From: Mugil cephalus
Lineage: Eukaryota > Chordata > Actinopteri > Mugiliformes > Mugilidae
Length of the DNA stretch: 64,000 nt
Direction of reading: 5' to 3'
Assembly (NCBI RefSeq): GCF_022458985.1
Contig: NC_061783.1
Location: forward strand, 15,755,913-15,819,912
Part shown: piece after piece, positions 36,471-47,677 of the stretch
Position numbering within the stretch: position 1 is the stretch's first letter
Layout of the letters: the number at the start of each line of letters is the position of its first letter
Program-made: the position numbers and the translations under genes
Notes under the pieces: model-generated
Databases searched by the model: none
Seen by the model: the letters and a program-made list of their open reading frames with translations, nothing else
Told to the model about the DNA's origin: nothing

Positions 36471-36845
36471 ACTTGATCAGTTTGGGATCTAGATTACTGC
36501 TATGGGGTGGTGGTATCTGGTTTAGGTGGGTGCTACATGTTGAAGTAACATCCACATGAAAAAAATCTATAGTGACTCCACAACTCTATAGCAATTCCGC
36601 TACCTCTGTTTCTCCCACATTGGGCTGTTATTCAGATTATTAATTAAATAGCAGCGTCCATTTAAACGTAGCAAACAACCTTTAGATGATTTATTAGGAT
36701 GCTGGTGCTAAAAGTGTCACATTTGAGCCAGTTAATACTAAAATATAGCTTTAAAATCCATTTAAAAAAGAAATGGTGCTCATTATCTTTCCAGTAAGAT
36801 ATGGTAGTAAAAAAAGAGCAGACTATGAAAGCATGACAATACATG

Positions 36846-36851
36846 TTTATT
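36846..36851 (-). terminator. scamp3 polyadenylation signal (AATAAA)
   Basis: TTTATT on the plus strand reads AATAAA on the scamp3 strand, 740 bp past the stop codon. It is the first canonical hexamer I noticed in this 3' UTR. Confidence 0.5.
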
Positions 36852-37592
36852 AAAAGCAAGACTATGACTTGTATAATAATAGTAACAATAATAATAATAA
36901 TAATCACAAGCAGCATTAACAGAACAGCAACAGATAGTGGAACCAAAACAACACATATTCAGAATCTTTACAGTATGAGAAGTTTTGGCGGTACAGTAAA
37001 TAGGCATTCTCATTTGCAATAGTAGCAAAACAACTTGTTAGTGTAGGCAACAAAAGAGAGAAAAAAAAAACGAATGCCGGCTAAAGCCACTGAGGCATGG
37101 ATCAAATGTTACTATGGCAACATTTCAACGTTCAGCCCCGCTCTCACAATTAGTTTCAAACATGGCGCTTTTCAAACACAGTATCCAGAAAATATCCCAC
37201 TTGGCACAAAGCTTCTCTTCCTTAAAAATAACAAAAACAATTCCCTGCGTTCTCTGAAACTTTGTACAAGTGCACAAACTTCCATATTTCAGCATTTTGT
37301 TTCGTTTCTCTTTTACACTTCACGCCATCTCTCCGCTCCTCGAGGCAACAATTTTGTCGACTCGGTTTGGCAATGTAGCTAACTTGTCCTGTACACCTTT
37401 AGAAATTAGATCACCCCACCTCTATCTCATGCACGTGCCCTGAAGTTTAGTTGCCCAGGTGTAATTATATAGACTTGGCTCCCCCTCCTCGAATTCAAAT
37501 CACCTGTTGGGGGAGTAAATTACTGATCCTCCATCGAGCTGAAAGGGTCCTCCTCTCCGCCGCTGCCCCCTCCCAGCCCTGCTCCTCCCTCT

Positions 37593-40500
37593 CTACCGGG
37601 GTGCGGTGAAGGCCCCCTGCGCGGCGCTGGTGGCGGCGTTGGCGGCGGCCTGGCGTACGGCCTGATTGGACATGACTTCGGTGGTGAACTCGGCCTGGGC
37701 CTTCTGAAAGCTGGCATCGGTTTGCCTGTACAGGCTGTGGATCTGGAAGCGGGGGGAGAAGAGCGGAGCACGTTGACACCCGATACGAGCAGCGGTTACA
37801 TCGTCACATTATTCCCATTGTGGGGGTGAAAGAGACACCGACAACCTGATACTGTGGCCATTCTTTGAGCCGCTTGTTATCTACGGCAGGTGGACCACCT
37901 GGGCAAAGTGTTGAGAGTATTTGCGTAGACCGGGTAGAAAGTAAATACAGACTGACAGGTTTGCTTTTACGTTCGTCCTTTGACCTATTTAGTTGACCCA
38001 CTGAACCATGTCCCCATTCATTTTAGCCTCAGTGAAAGCATAAAGAAAGTTAACTGGTCCTTCACTTGTTGACTGGATTTAAATGGCTACTTACAGCCAC
38101 AAAGAAGCTTCAAATAAAGAATCCAGTTGCATAAGTGATACAACATCATGAAGTGACATGCTACACTAATCAGGCAGACCATTATACCTTGTGATGTTGT
38201 TAGTGGGGGCTTTTATCGGGCTGATTTGTGTCTAGTCTATTTTTTGGGGGGTTTTTTGGGAATCATATTCCACACCAACAAGCGGATTTACCTGAAACAA
38301 TTTCACTGTTGTTGCAGCCCTACTAAATACTATTGTCGTCATGCATACAGGGATATGGTTAACTCTATGCAAATACAACCCAAGTTAGGTCAAACCCAGG
38401 ATACTAATTTACATGTAAACTCACTGAATTACCCACATGTGTTAATGCTTTGAGGGTTTTTATTTCTTTCAGCGGTGCAACTCCAACAAGCCCCCGAATG
38501 GTCACAAAATACACCGCCTCGATCTGAGTCACTACCTGCACGTAAACACATTTATTCACCTTCTTCAGCATGACAATCCCCATGGCGGTTTGGGCAGTAA
38601 AGAGGATGGCATTTATTATCATGATCGCACCGACGGGGACGCTGGTCTTCAGGGCGGCCAGGCTCACGATCCACCCGCTGAGGGGGAAACGGAAGACAGA
38701 AAAATGAAAGGAAAGACAAGGATTTAAAATGTGAGCGTGGTGGTGGTGGTGGTGGTGGCAATTACACCTGGAGTTAAAAACAAACTGCATTTGAATAGTT
38801 ATTTATACAATGATATGGACACCTGGTATTAACTATGCACCTATTTATTATCTACACTGTGTAGTTAGCCATCAAATGAAACAAGGTCCACCACCTCATA
38901 AAAAGTTAAAGCTAAAGGCAGTGACACACCAAACTGATGCCCAATGAGCATTTGTTGCCCTAGTCGGACCTCTGTTGGCAGTCGGTGAGAAAAAAAAACT
39001 CTCTGAACGGCCGAGCCTCAGAATATTCATCTGAAATGAATATTCAGAGATACCAATATATCCACAACAACATAATTATCTTGAATTAATAAAATGTACT
39101 GCAACTTGGTCCTAGCTTATTAGCCTCCCAGCTAAAAGCTCCTCAGGCTTCCCCTTTTGAATGACAAATACAGACTACTGCCACCTGCTGGTAGGAAGAG
39201 TTATTTCCTTTCAGACATAAGTACTATGTGCCATGTGAATAAGTTCAAAAAGCAGCTTTTTGCTTCAGGCACAAGCAACAGGAGACGGCGTCACAGTTAG
39301 CCTTTGTATGTCGGTTTGGTGTGTCCAGGCCTTAAGGTGTCCTTTCTCATCCAGATTAGACACAGATTGTTTTGAATGCAGCTCTTAACATGCACTGAAA
39401 GAGAAGAGGAGGTCTGCGTATTGCTCATACCTGAACCCCCATCCAGGGATGCCGATGGTCATGATAACAAAGACCCCGACTTGGGCGAAGAAAATGAAGA
39501 AGAAGACGAAGAAGTTGAAGGAGCTGTCACTCCTAGAAGACAGAACACGAGCTGAATATATAGAGCTAAACAGCGGCAGCTCCACTCGGTTAAGGAAGAA
39601 TGGTTGAGAGGTTTTTGGTCCGAGGTTGGTGGCGCTCACCTGAAGGCTTTGTACACAGGTCGATACCAACAGACAAAGGAGCAGGGCGTGAAGAGGAGGG
39701 CCCAGAGGATGGCGAGGCCCAGGCCGACCCCCTCGGACGTTTTCACACAGAACATGGCCACGGAGGAGAGGAGGTTGTAGAGCATCGTGCCAGTGCAGAC
39801 TGGACGTCGTTGAAGACAGAGTTTAAAAATGAGACAGAGATGAATGAGGGGGAAACGCACGCAGCACAAGCTCAAGGGTTATAAACGCAAGACGCTCTTC
39901 CTCAATTCAGCGCCTATTCGTCAGGATTTTGGCTGATGCAACATGACGCCATTTGTTACTACTTCGCTTTGTCTACTACTGGATTAACAGTCTCTGCGTG
40001 TCTGCGTGCCTGTTTGAAACCTGCTTTTATTTTGTGCTATCATGCTGTCCTGTTATTTTTATTTTGTATATGAAATGCCAAAATAGGCTTACAGTTTCAA
40101 GCCACTAAAGGCATTATTCACAAACAGTAATAAGAATCTGAACTATACATTATTAATGTTGCACGCATTATTAATTATATTAATAACTGGTACTGGAAGG
40201 CAGTGAAACTTTTTTTTTGTAATTCTGTAAAAATGCTAATTGCCTAGACATTAATTATGGAACCTCATGAGCTGTTAGAGGCTGTTTTAAAGTATTAATT
40301 GAATCATAAGTATGCAAGGCAACTAGTGGCTGCTGCCTTTCATCATCCATGTTGAACATTTGCTGTATATTTTACTTTTTTTTAAAACTTTCAATATACG
40401 ACTGTATGCTGATCAAGCATGACATTGTGACCACTCATGTGACACCACAGGACACCCTCAGAAGGCCCATGTCCACTCTCTGAAGAGTCACAACTGTTTT

Positions 40501-43456
40501 GGAGACACAGGGGACATCTACACGATATTATGATCGGTGTATTTTATAAATGTTATTTAATATTTCATAAATTATGTATAGAGTTGGTTGTACTTTCCCG
40601 CTGCCAAAGGCTTAACATATATTTTTAAACATGGATTTGCACCTGAATGGAGACACACCTCTTCCCCTTTTCTGGTGCGTGTCATTAACATCGTCTTATA
40701 TGCTTTCCACAAACTGAATCCTTTCTTGTCTAACAGCCCCAAGTAAGTGGGTGCCTCCAGCTCTAAATCTAGCAGTGAAGTGTCAGAGTCTTTGTGCAAA
40801 CATTCAAGCTCTTAAGCCGAACGGGACAGCAGGCGTCAGCATTTTACTGCTCTCCGTCGGAAGGCGTTAAGCGGAAATTTCAGTCCTTCCCATCACATAA
40901 AGCACAGGCTCTTCGCGTCACACTCGCCATAAGGCTTCATATAGTTCTTATATGGCAGGAATCACAGGAACTCACACATCCAGAAGTAGTACATCATGGT
41001 GACAGTTTGCTGGAAGCGCTGGGTGATCTCCACGCTGATGTCCTGGTAGAAGCAGGGGCCCACGGGGCAGAATGAAGGCAGCGGCGGCCAGTTATTCTGA
41101 CGTGCTGATGGGGGGAATATAGTGGTAAAAGTCAGTAACAGTGATGTCTTCTACTAAAATTCAATCATAATCGATTCAAATTAGTCATTATTTTATATAT
41201 TTGTTTTACTTTTAAAAAACATGTAATAATGCATTGATGCTCGTATTATACTTGTACGCAAAGACATTTGGTTTTCGACTGTCAAATCTACACCCGACTC
41301 CCTCCCCCGTCTCGTCTCTTACAGGCTCCGGGTCCGAGGCCGTGTGCCTGAAGCTCCCGCTCTCTCCTCTCCAGCTCCTGGGCTTTCTTCTCCAACTCCT
41401 CCTGCTTCTTCAGGAGGTCTGCTGTGGTAGCGTTCACCGCGGTCTGTGCACAGTGAGACACCGAGTCAACGAAGCATCAAAACTCTGTGTCGTGGCTCAA
41501 AGAGAAAATGCAGCGTTTAGGTCATAAATAATAAATAAAATTTTAAAAAAAAGGAAAGAGATTCGCAGAGGAAATGCTTTCAGAGAATGACGGTTCATGA
41601 ATCAGCATTTATCATGCAGCATTTAAGCGATGTCTGAAGTGCAGTTATAGGTCTAAATGTTGGTGAAGTGGTAAGGTTCAAACCTGTTTAGGTTATACTA
41701 GTTTTCTTTGAAAGATTCAAGACCAATATGAAATATAGGAAAATCAAACAATAGTGCAATCCTTTTTTTGGGCACCAAGCTGCCACGCAATGAAGATCAG
41801 AGGGTGACATCTACTACGTTACAGCGCGTATACCTGAGAGGCGTAGGAGCCATAGTTGCGATGCTCAGTCGGTGTCGTCCTGCTGGGTGGGGTCTGTGCA
41901 GGCACAGACGGAGCAGAAGGAGAGGTGGCTTCATATGGAGGCGGAGGCTGTAATGCATTTAATAAAGATTTAGTGCGAGTTTGGTCAATAATGATGTCAA
42001 AGAGGGACTAAATTGACAATAAAATGAATGAAAACAATACATGAATAAGAAGAAAGCATAAACACTAACGTGGTGTTTTAGATTCTCACATATACAGGCA
42101 TTTAGCCAAGTTTGCAACAACATTTATGAATATTTGTAATTATTTATTAGTAAGGAATAGAAAGGAGTGTCCAGTGAACTGTATGTGTGTATAGCTGAAG
42201 TTCGACTCCAGTCGCTGGAGCACTTATTAAATTACTGGTTATAATCAATACTGTGTATGTACAATAAAAGCAATGGCAGCAGCCAGCAACAAGCAAAGAA
42301 ACTATACAAAGCTAGTTTAAAATGTGTGCAAATAAAGACATTAACATCTTTATTTTAGTAGCAATAAATCCTTTCGATTTCATCCCATCCTACTGTCTTA
42401 ACCTGGGAATTATCAGCATAAAGCAGATTATAAGTTTGTCTGAAACACGGTTACACAAGGATGAGTGCCACAAATAATAGTGAGTGTTCAAGTGGCTTTC
42501 CACACTGACAGTGATCCACTTCGGTCTCATTCCTGTCGCTGCTCAGTTCAATAATATCAAGGACTGACAGGAAGTATACATGGATCCAGGTTGTTTCCTA
42601 GCAACAAAACTCCATCGACATGGCCCTTAACTTAGACTCAGGCTGTTTCCTAGCAACAAAAACTGTGTATATGTGATATAGTCATTTTTCTCAAAGCAGT
42701 AAACTGCCCAAGAGCTTCACAGACTCACTGTGTGCCATCTACTTTGCCATTTTGAAAAACAAAACAAAACAAAACAAAAGAAAAAAACTGAGTTGGTTGG
42801 TGATGTGGAAGCGGTTTCACAATGTAAGGTCCTGTCAACGAGTTTTTCTTCTGCTTTCCTGCGTCGCTGCACTGATTTGTTCAGCAAATTCAAACTGAAT
42901 AAATAAGTGAAGTGAAACAAAACTATCCTAAAATCCTGCAGATTTCATCAGTTTCAAATGTGGACACGTGATCTGTTTTAAATGTTTTGACACACATCGA
43001 AGGCTAGCTTGGGATTTTTATAGACAATAATGTCTGCAAAAGATACAAACTCTTGAAGCAGAGGGGGAACTCGGACTAAAACTAGAAACTGTAAAAAAAA
43101 ATGCAGTGGGACAATGAGAGAAAGAGGAGTCAACTCTACGCCTCGGTTAATTTTTAAAATGGGATTGCCTTGGCAGAGATAAACTGCAAATAAATAAATA
43201 AAAAATTATTACTTACCCTAGTTGTGTTATCAAATGGGTTGTAAAGGTCCAGTGTGGCATAGCCTGTGTTGCTGCTGTGTTGAGTCACTGCAGGGTCCTA
43301 GCAGACAAAACGTAGACAAACAGAATTATTCTATCACCACAGTAATAACTATAATTTGCTCTGGTGCAGCATTAAGCCTCATTTAACCAAACTAACAGGC
43401 CTTTATTCGTGTGTCCATTTTTGATAAGAGCTACAAGTGGGAGAGGCCTAGAAAAA

Positions 43457-43493
<37 letters not shown>

Positions 43494-43660
43494 TCCACGT
43501 CACATGAGCAACAACACGGCAGCTATTAGACACGGCCAACATCTATTACTTTCATCCTTATTAAATTAAAGACAGAATAACAGAGGCTGATGTTAGCGTC
43601 GCTCACCTGGAAAGGGTTCTGGTCTTCCATCGGCTCTGGGAAGCTTGTGTACTTTGACAT
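37593..43660 (-). CDS. scamp3: Secretory carrier-associated membrane protein 3
   Basis: Four-pass membrane protein of the trans-Golgi/endosome recycling pathway. Nine coding exons: 43660-43607, 43297-43217, 41947-41834, 41443-41323, 41104-40976, 39799-39640, 39532-39431, 38677-38560, 37742-37593. They total 1,029 nt, or 342 aa (human SCAMP3: 347). The N-terminus carries NPF endocytic repeats (QNPFQDPAVTQ, DLYNPFD) and a Tyr/Pro-rich stretch ([15 protein letters not shown]). A charged coiled coil follows ([20 protein letters not shown]), then the SCAMP core with [20 protein letters not shown]. The E-peptide [11 protein letters not shown] lies between transmembrane segments 2 and 3. The cytosolic tail ends [15 protein letters not shown]3 is chosen over SCAMP1/2 from [10 protein letters not shown] and NYGSYAS. 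All junctions are GT-AG and in phase. Confidence 0.95.
38914..39333. mobile_element. Inverted-repeat non-autonomous element in a scamp3 intron
   Basis: Left end AAAGGCAGTGACACACCAAAC; the right end read in reverse is AAGGCCTGGACACACCAAAC. The shared GACACACCAAACyGA block gives roughly 23-bp imperfect terminal inverted repeats around 420 bp without an open frame. It lies between coding exons 7 and 8 of scamp3. The structure fits a hAT-type or other cut-and-paste MITE. Confidence 0.65.
40403..40543. mobile_element. Short internally deleted Tc1/mariner MITE
   Basis: Left TGTATGCTGATCAAGCATGA, right ATTATGATCGGTGTATT; their inner parts (TGATCA, TACACCGATCA) pair as degenerate inverted repeats. 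Internal text (AGAGTCACAACTGTTTTGGA) matches sub-terminal sequence of a fish Tc1-like family. About 140 bp, in a scamp3 intron. Confidence 0.5.
42593..42657 (+). repeat. Duplicated X-box-like motif GTTTCCTAGCAAC
   Basis: The motif GTTTCCTAGCAAC occurs at 42,593-42,605 and 42,645-42,657, each preceded by CAGG(T/C)T. A third, one-base variant occurs at 36,020-36,032. The motif fits the palindromic RFX X-box pattern (GTTNCC-AT-GGNAAC type). Shared flanks suggest a dispersed repeat rather than independent sites. Confidence 0.5.
43456..43493. repeat. (CA)n microsatellite in scamp3 intron 1
   Basis: About 19 CA units with one interruption (CATACA) on the plus strand. Confidence 0.9.
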
Positions 43661-43979
43661 GTCGATGGCAGCTCACGTCAGAAAAGCCACCACCTGCTGC
43701 TAATGCTACCGATAGAGAGAGAAATGAGAAATGAGATTTAGATGAGATTAAATCCGCGTTTCCTCATCAAAACGAAAGCACGGGCGATGGTGCAGCGGGT
43801 TTTTATTCTGTGAGCTAGCTACACGCCCCTCCGATGCTCATCTCGCCCCGGTTAAAATAACACGACTTTTTTTAAAGTTTCTGACCCGGTTAAATGTGTA
43901 ACGCTTGCATCCACTGGACTTTCTCCTGCTTTAATACCGGCAGAGGTGATGGGTTATTTTCTTCCGCAGGAAAAACAAC

Positions 43980-44050
43980 GGCTCTACCGGAAGTAGCCAG
44001 ACGAAGACCTGGTCATGTGACAGCTGCTGCGGCAGAAGGTCACGTGGGTA
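43980..44050 (-). promoter_or_regulatory. scamp3 proximal promoter with ETS and E-box/CLEAR-type motifs
   Basis: About 330 bp upstream of the scamp3 start codon are ACCGGAAGTA (ETS core, 43,987-43,996), GTCATGTGAC (44,012-44,021) and GTCACGTGG (44,039-44,047). The last two fit the TFEB/USF palindrome GTCACGTGAC with zero to one mismatch in the core. The transcription start is inferred to lie near 43,700-43,950. Confidence 0.5.
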
Positions 44051-44330
44051 CAGTGGGGGGCATTAACTATTTTATTTTAAAAACTTCTTATCACTTTTGG
44101 GTAAATTTGACCTTTTTTTTCTTAATACTTAATGATTTTTTCTAATTTAATGAGGGCACTGACATAAAATATGTTACAATACTGTAGTTTTTCATATCAA
44201 ACGTTATAGTAACAAGAATATCTACTTAAAGCCACTTAAACATGTCTCTTCCCAGTTTAAGGTCAATCAGAACGATCAGTTTGATCTGAACAGTTCTACT
44301 TAGTCGTGCAACAGGTATTTGTTTTATTTA

Positions 44331-44647
44331 AACTCTTGAGACTCGGTGTCCTCATATGGGGACATTAAGTTTTAGGTTTGTGGGAGCTTAATCTGCTTCA
44401 TTTAGACTTTTCGTCCTTATAACTGTCAGTGAGGATAAGCGGTGATAGAAGATGAGAGATGAGATGCAGATGAGATGTATTAAAATAAAAAAATATATAT
44501 TTTGTTACACATTGACTTTACTGTAACATACGGTGAAATAATCCCCGTGTCCACATATGAGGACATATATTTTTTTGTACTTCTTAAATCCTACTAATCC
44601 CATATTAAAAATGCATACCAAACTAAGGGACAGGTCTCAGGAGGTTA
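44331..44647. mobile_element. MITE-like inverted-repeat element with internal SINE/LINE-like tail
   Basis: The left end AACTCTTGAGACTCGGTGTCC and the reverse complement of the right end, AACCTCCTGAGACCTGTCCC, form imperfect inverted repeats. A second inner pair is TGTCCTCATATGGGGACA (44,349-44,366) and TGTCCACATATGAGGACA (44,549-44,566). An insert with GTGAGGATAAGCGGTGATAG and GATGAGATG units sits inside and is a common tail of fish retroelements. Confidence 0.6.
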
Positions 44648-45100
44648 AAGAGATATTTAGGTTGTCAACAAACAAACATAAAGTACCTGACACATACACT
44701 TGCTGATCCTAAGGATAAAGGTAACAAGTAGTTAGTAAATTTGAAGGTAGTAGGAGTATGAAGTATTGATGGAAATAACTGTTTACTTCAGCACAGCGCA
44801 GTAATAATATGATTTTAATGTGTCAATCGAACACAGACTCACAGTTTAAATAACTTGAATAAAAGCTCAGTTTTTCTAAATTAACAAGATTATTATCTAT
44901 AATAACATGTATTTCTTTTCTTGTAGTGCATCAGGCTTGTGTACTAAATACGTACAGCCAAAGTTGATCAAAAATAAAGTATACCAGAGTTCATTCTGAA
45001 TAAATTCATTAGTTGTCACATAATAGGCAAGGCCTTCTTAATGAATCCTACTTCAATATGCAACTTGTCCTAAAAATGTTAAAGACATATGGTGGAGAGT

Positions 45101-45156
45101 TGAGGTTTAAATAGGAACGTCCGTGGGTGTAGCCCACGTTTCCTATTTTTACCTCA
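45101..45156. repeat. 56-bp imperfect palindrome
   Basis: The left arm TGAGGTTTAAATAGGAACGT continues CCGTGGG. The right arm reversed reads TGAGGTAAAAATAGGAAACGTGGG. Arms of about 25 bp with few mismatches are separated by about 5 bp. Confidence 0.75.
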
Positions 45157-46123
45157 TAAAGTCTCAGCCAACAGACCGTTTGACCTGTAACCTTTTAGAA
45201 AAAGGTTGTAGAGCATTCCAGATCATTTATTAACTGCAGACTGGATGGATTACCTACATAAAACCCAAAGGAGTCTTTTAAAAACTGTTACAAACACATA
45301 AAAAGAAACAAGCATGTTTTGCAAAGGATTACGTTTAACTGTCAGTCGCAGGTGTGTTTTTATCACTTGGTTTACAACAACCCAGTTGGAAGGCCGTACT
45401 GGAGGGTTTAATAATTAAACCACATCATCGTAATTTACCTCTTCTCATGTTTTTTTTTCACCATGTTTCAGGGTGTTTGCAGCCTAGAGAACAGCTTTAA
45501 ATAGATCAGATAAAGATAGCCGAATATGCTTTAGTCTGTGCACACGTCAACAATAACCAGTTATAACCAATGGATCATTTTACCTGGTGCCTTATGTCCC
45601 TAACAATATTTTAACTAAACTATTCTGTGCATAAATCTCTTTTGAGTAACCATCTCCAAATACTTTTACACGCACAGTTTTGCTGCAGGCTAAATATATG
45701 GTGTTACTGCATTATGTTTGCTTTCATGTAACTGCTTCACTCATGTGGAGTAGTTTGAAGTAATGTGGACGTAGTTGCCTCTTCTACCAGTAGATGTCAC
45801 TCTTGTACATTGCTAATCACAGGATAAGAAACAACAGAACTGGGATGTGATCATCAGTTATTTGCTGCCACAAATGCACATTTTTAATCATGTTTCATTG
45901 CACTGGGCACTCAAACTTCAATATTTTTAAATGTAATTTTATATTTGGAGCATACCTGTACTAAACACAACATGTTATATTCATTAGACCTGTTGCATCA
46001 GCTTTATGTGAGTTTCCTGTTGTTTCATAGCTATAGTCACGGATCTTGAACATGAACACATACACTGTACAGTAAACACTCCAACCTGTTCACGCATGTG
46101 CATTTCTTCTATGTTTCTCATTA

Positions 46124-46330
46124 GTGAAAACAAATGCATTCTAATATAACAGATCAGCACGAGCTCTTAGATCATGAAGGTTATGGTATTCAGCATTAGT
46201 TTAAAATAACTGTTGATTCAACTGCGTTTTCATTTTCAATTAGAGGGCTGTGGTTTGTTGCACTGTCGAATTATTTTGTGTTGCACGGACTTGTGTTTCT
46301 AATGTTTTGACAGCCTCCTTTTAGTGTTTA
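46124..46330 (+). repeat. Dispersed repeat, copy A
   Basis: It shares the ordered blocks GTGAAAACAAATGCATT, CTGTTGATTCAACTG and TTTTGACA with copy B at 60,229-60,380. The first two blocks are 86 and 85 bp apart in the two copies. The element type is unknown. Confidence 0.55.
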
Positions 46331-46699
46331 GGTCAACCCACTTTAACAGCACCAGAAACTACACCCTCATTTATACATCCTATTTCAAATCACCTCAGAA
46401 TATAAAAGTATTATATATATTTTTTTTTTACATATTTATTTCGTATTTACCATGATTCATCTCACTCCTTCTGTTACTGGCAGCAGACCTGCCATTACAC
46501 ACAATATGGTACTTTTGCTCACCCACCTTTGTACATTTCTTCTTTTGCTCTTTACTTTTATGTACCAGTCTTAATTAATGCCCGTAAAACATGTGTGAAT
46601 ATTATTGATGGATGTAGGTTTTCCATATTCCAGTCACGTAAAGACATTTCACTCACTGAAACCAATGGCTTATCTTTGCATATCCTTTGCATCCTTGTT

Positions 46700-46868
46700 T
46701 CAAATCCTCTCTTAAAACACATTTTTCCTCCTTGACTTTTAAACTCAGTTTGTTAGTTCTTTGTTTAATAGTTTATAATTTTAATTTTATTTCTAATTCT
46801 TTTATATGTTTTATCAGTTCTCATGTCTGTGTACATCACATGCCTTATAAAAAAAGATTGATTGATTA
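46700..46868 (+). mobile_element. Retroelement-like 3' end with ATTGATTGATT-type tail
   Basis: A pyrimidine-rich stretch (CTTAAAACACATTTTTCCTC) leads to CCTTATAAAAAAAGATTGAT and a short TTGA repeat. This looks like the 3' end of a truncated fish non-LTR element or SINE. Weak call based on the tail alone. Confidence 0.35.
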
Positions 46869-47677
46869 AGGTTAGTTGAATTTTTATTATAAAGAAGCAT
46901 GAGTAGGCTTGAGTAGAAACAGAACGAGGTATTGTATGTGATAATTTAAAACGTACAATGAAAGCTTCTTCATCAACATCTGTCTGCCCAAATTTGCTTT
47001 GCTTCATTTGTCTTTGTGACCTCGTCATCTGACTCCTGTGACTCATCATTTCCTCTAAAAGGCCCTGCCACGATTGGTCCCGATGGCGCCGAATCAAACG
47101 GTGGACTCGGGCTGGTCCTAAAACCACAGCATTCCTCGGCCAATCGAGCAATGTGAGGCTCCATGACATCACTGCCTGAGGAATGAACTGGCATAACAGC
47201 TGTGTGTGGAAAGCGACCCGGCTAAGGAGGGACTGGTTTAGACTGCTCCTACGAGGCTTGCAACCATCAGTCAAAGAGGTCGTTTGGACCGAAATCGGAC
47301 CGAGTGTGTGAGTCTGTGTGTGTGCGTAATGCCAATTCTCTTGTTGAGCAAACAGCAGGGAACTTTCCAAACCCTCCAGAGTACAGTTAAAGCGCTGCGG
47401 TTTCGATGAGCACTTACACAACAACATGGATTTCACCGAGGCCATTGAAAACATACTTTCTGGCCACGGGACATAAAAGGGCGGTGGGTGAGGTTGTATA
47501 AGCAGCACATATTTGGTTACACATAATACGTTCACCCTCCTTCTATCACGTACATACTAAATCTGTACGGTCTAAGCACATTTTTTAAACACACATCTTG
47601 TGGTACTTGGATTTAGTGTTTCATTTCATTTTTAACTGCTCATAAAACACAAACCATTGTTAAAATTTAAAACAATA

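Larger units (their letters stand above)
35600..36840. other. Intergenic region between rnf115 and scamp3
   Basis: AT-rich spacer without a host gene. It contains a hAT-like fragment (36,061-about 36,180), an AAC-type simple repeat (about 36,148-36,175) and a Tc1-type terminal fragment (about 36,385-36,470). The single copy of CAGGCTGTTTCCTAGAAAC (36,014-36,032) resembles two copies in scamp3 intron 2. Confidence 0.5.

Noticed and set aside
43456-43493. Possible CRISPR-like direct repeats
   Set aside because: It is a dinucleotide microsatellite; there are no spaced repeats and the genome is eukaryotic.
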